Below, one piece after another: positions 7,021 through 7,553 of a DNA stretch of 7,553 nucleotides. The first letter of the stretch is position 1. The number at the start of each line of letters is the position of its first letter. The notes under the pieces are model-generated. The model was not told the DNA's origin. It worked only from the letters and a program-made list of their open reading frames with translations, and searched no databases. This DNA is from Acidobacteriota bacterium (GTDB taxonomy: Bacteria > Acidobacteriota > Terriglobia > Acidiferrales > UBA7541). The stretch is from the NCBI GenBank assembly GCA_003224135.1, contig QHYO01000622.1, forward strand, positions 1-7,553, in the 5' to 3' direction. A program made the translations under genes and the position numbers.

Positions 7021-7337
7021 CGATTTTTTCTCCAGTGCAACATGCTGCTTTGTCACGCAATCAGGCGGGTAAAGGATCGCAGAATCGCGATGCCGGGAAC
7101 GGCCAGAGGAGAGCCCCAGTGGGTGAAACGATAGCACGTATGTCCGATAGCGCACAAATAGGTGCACGGGGGTAGGCTCCTAAGACAGCAATATGATCGC
7201 GACCTGACGAGCTTTTCCGCGGCAGTTGCCCAACCAACAGCATGGCGCTATCGTCTGGGCGCTGGTTTCAGGCCCCTTATTCCAATATTCTGGTAGTGCT
7301 GACAGTTTGTGCCGCCCGGATCGAATGGCAATCTACG
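7021..7337. other. Divergent intergenic region between the radical SAM gene and the GH127-like gene
   Basis: This 317-bp gap must hold the promoters of both outward-facing genes. The 9-mer CGATAGCGC occurs at 7145-7153 and exactly inverted at 7245-7253, with a one-mismatch copy CGATAGCAC at 7129-7137. A weak TGGTTT-17-TATTCT promoter could serve the plus strand, ending at about 7290-7295. Short open frames here have no ribosome-binding site or recognisable product. No RNA gene or terminator is evident. Confidence 0.5.
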
Positions 7338-7553
7338 ATGACCGCAAAGCAAACTTCTCGACGAAACTTTCTTGCTGCCAGCTCGTTGGCCGCTGTGGGA
7401 TTCGCGGCACCGCGACTGTGGAAGCCGCCGTTCAACGCGCCAGGCGAGCGCCTGTTTTTGCAGGAATTCAAGTACAGCGACGTAACGTTTGACACCGGTT
7501 TGCACGATGAACAGCTGCAGCGAAATATTTCTGTCTTGATGGGATTGAGCGAT
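7338..7553 (+). CDS. Tat-exported GH127-like (DUF1680) glycoside hydrolase, N-terminal fragment
   Basis: Seventy-two codons are visible before the right edge. ATG 7338 begins a clear twin-arginine signal: SRRNFLAAS at residues 7-15, with the RR-x-F-L core, then an Ala-rich hydrophobic stretch to about residue 25. Export through the Tat route means the protein folds in the cytoplasm first. After the signal, LFLQEFKYSDVTFDTGLHDE at 39-58, then QLQRNISVLMGLSD, resembles the start of the DUF1680/GH127 family, where an F-x-x-S-D-V segment precedes a conserved Asn-containing helix. GH127 includes beta-L-arabinofuranosidases acting on plant cell-wall arabinan chains. The catalytic domain is outside the window, so the family call rests on about 35 residues and is tentative; the Tat signal is well supported. 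The Shine-Dalgarno is weak. An in-frame GTG at 7296 would push the RR motif inward and is less likely. Confidence 0.65.
   Translation, partial: MTAKQTSRRNFLAASSLAAVGFAAPRLWKPPFNAPGERLFLQEFKYSDVTFDTGLHDEQLQRNISVLMGLSD

Noticed and set aside
7021..7167. N-terminal extension of the radical SAM gene to 7167
   Set aside because: The extra 49 residues resemble no domain, and ATG 7020 has a well-placed Shine-Dalgarno and the typical MRILLYNP start.

Overview
The window looks like a chromosomal segment from an acidobacterium (Acidobacteriota). The best evidence is a secreted VWFA-type protein of the family known almost only from that phylum. A Tat-exported protein resembling glycoside hydrolase family 127, a mid-to-high GC content and weak Shine-Dalgarno sequences fit this too. 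No tRNA, rRNA, insertion sequence, CRISPR array or phage gene is visible. The assignment to phylum is inference from gene content, not from a marker gene.

Layout, left to right. (1) 1-698, minus strand: the N-terminal 232 residues of an exported Met/His-rich protein that runs off the left edge. (2) 699-956: a divergent intergenic region with an imperfect 26-bp tandem repeat, a perfect 22-bp dyad and a likely extended -10 promoter. (3) 957-2255, plus strand: aroA, the EPSP synthase of the shikimate pathway, probably starting at TTG. (4) 2406-3089, minus strand: an exported DUF1287 (YijF-like) protein, convergent with aroA, with a 5' hairpin. (5) 3358-7020, minus strand: three co-directional genes, read right to left as a B12-binding radical SAM enzyme, the VWFA protein 40 bp downstream, and a class I O-methyltransferase 74 bp further on. 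(6) 7021-7337: a divergent intergenic region. (7) 7338-7553, plus strand: the first 72 residues of a Tat-exported protein resembling GH127 (DUF1680), cut by the right edge.

How the genes relate. aroA is ordinary housekeeping. The Met/His-rich protein may be a periplasmic metal-binding protein controlled through the dyad upstream of it. The radical SAM, VWFA and O-methyltransferase genes are spaced like a transcription unit. Both the first and last gene products use S-adenosylmethionine, but nothing in the sequence names a shared substrate. That cassette is the most plausible place for undescribed biology here. I see no clear new defence system or mobile element, and no convincing rho-independent terminator.
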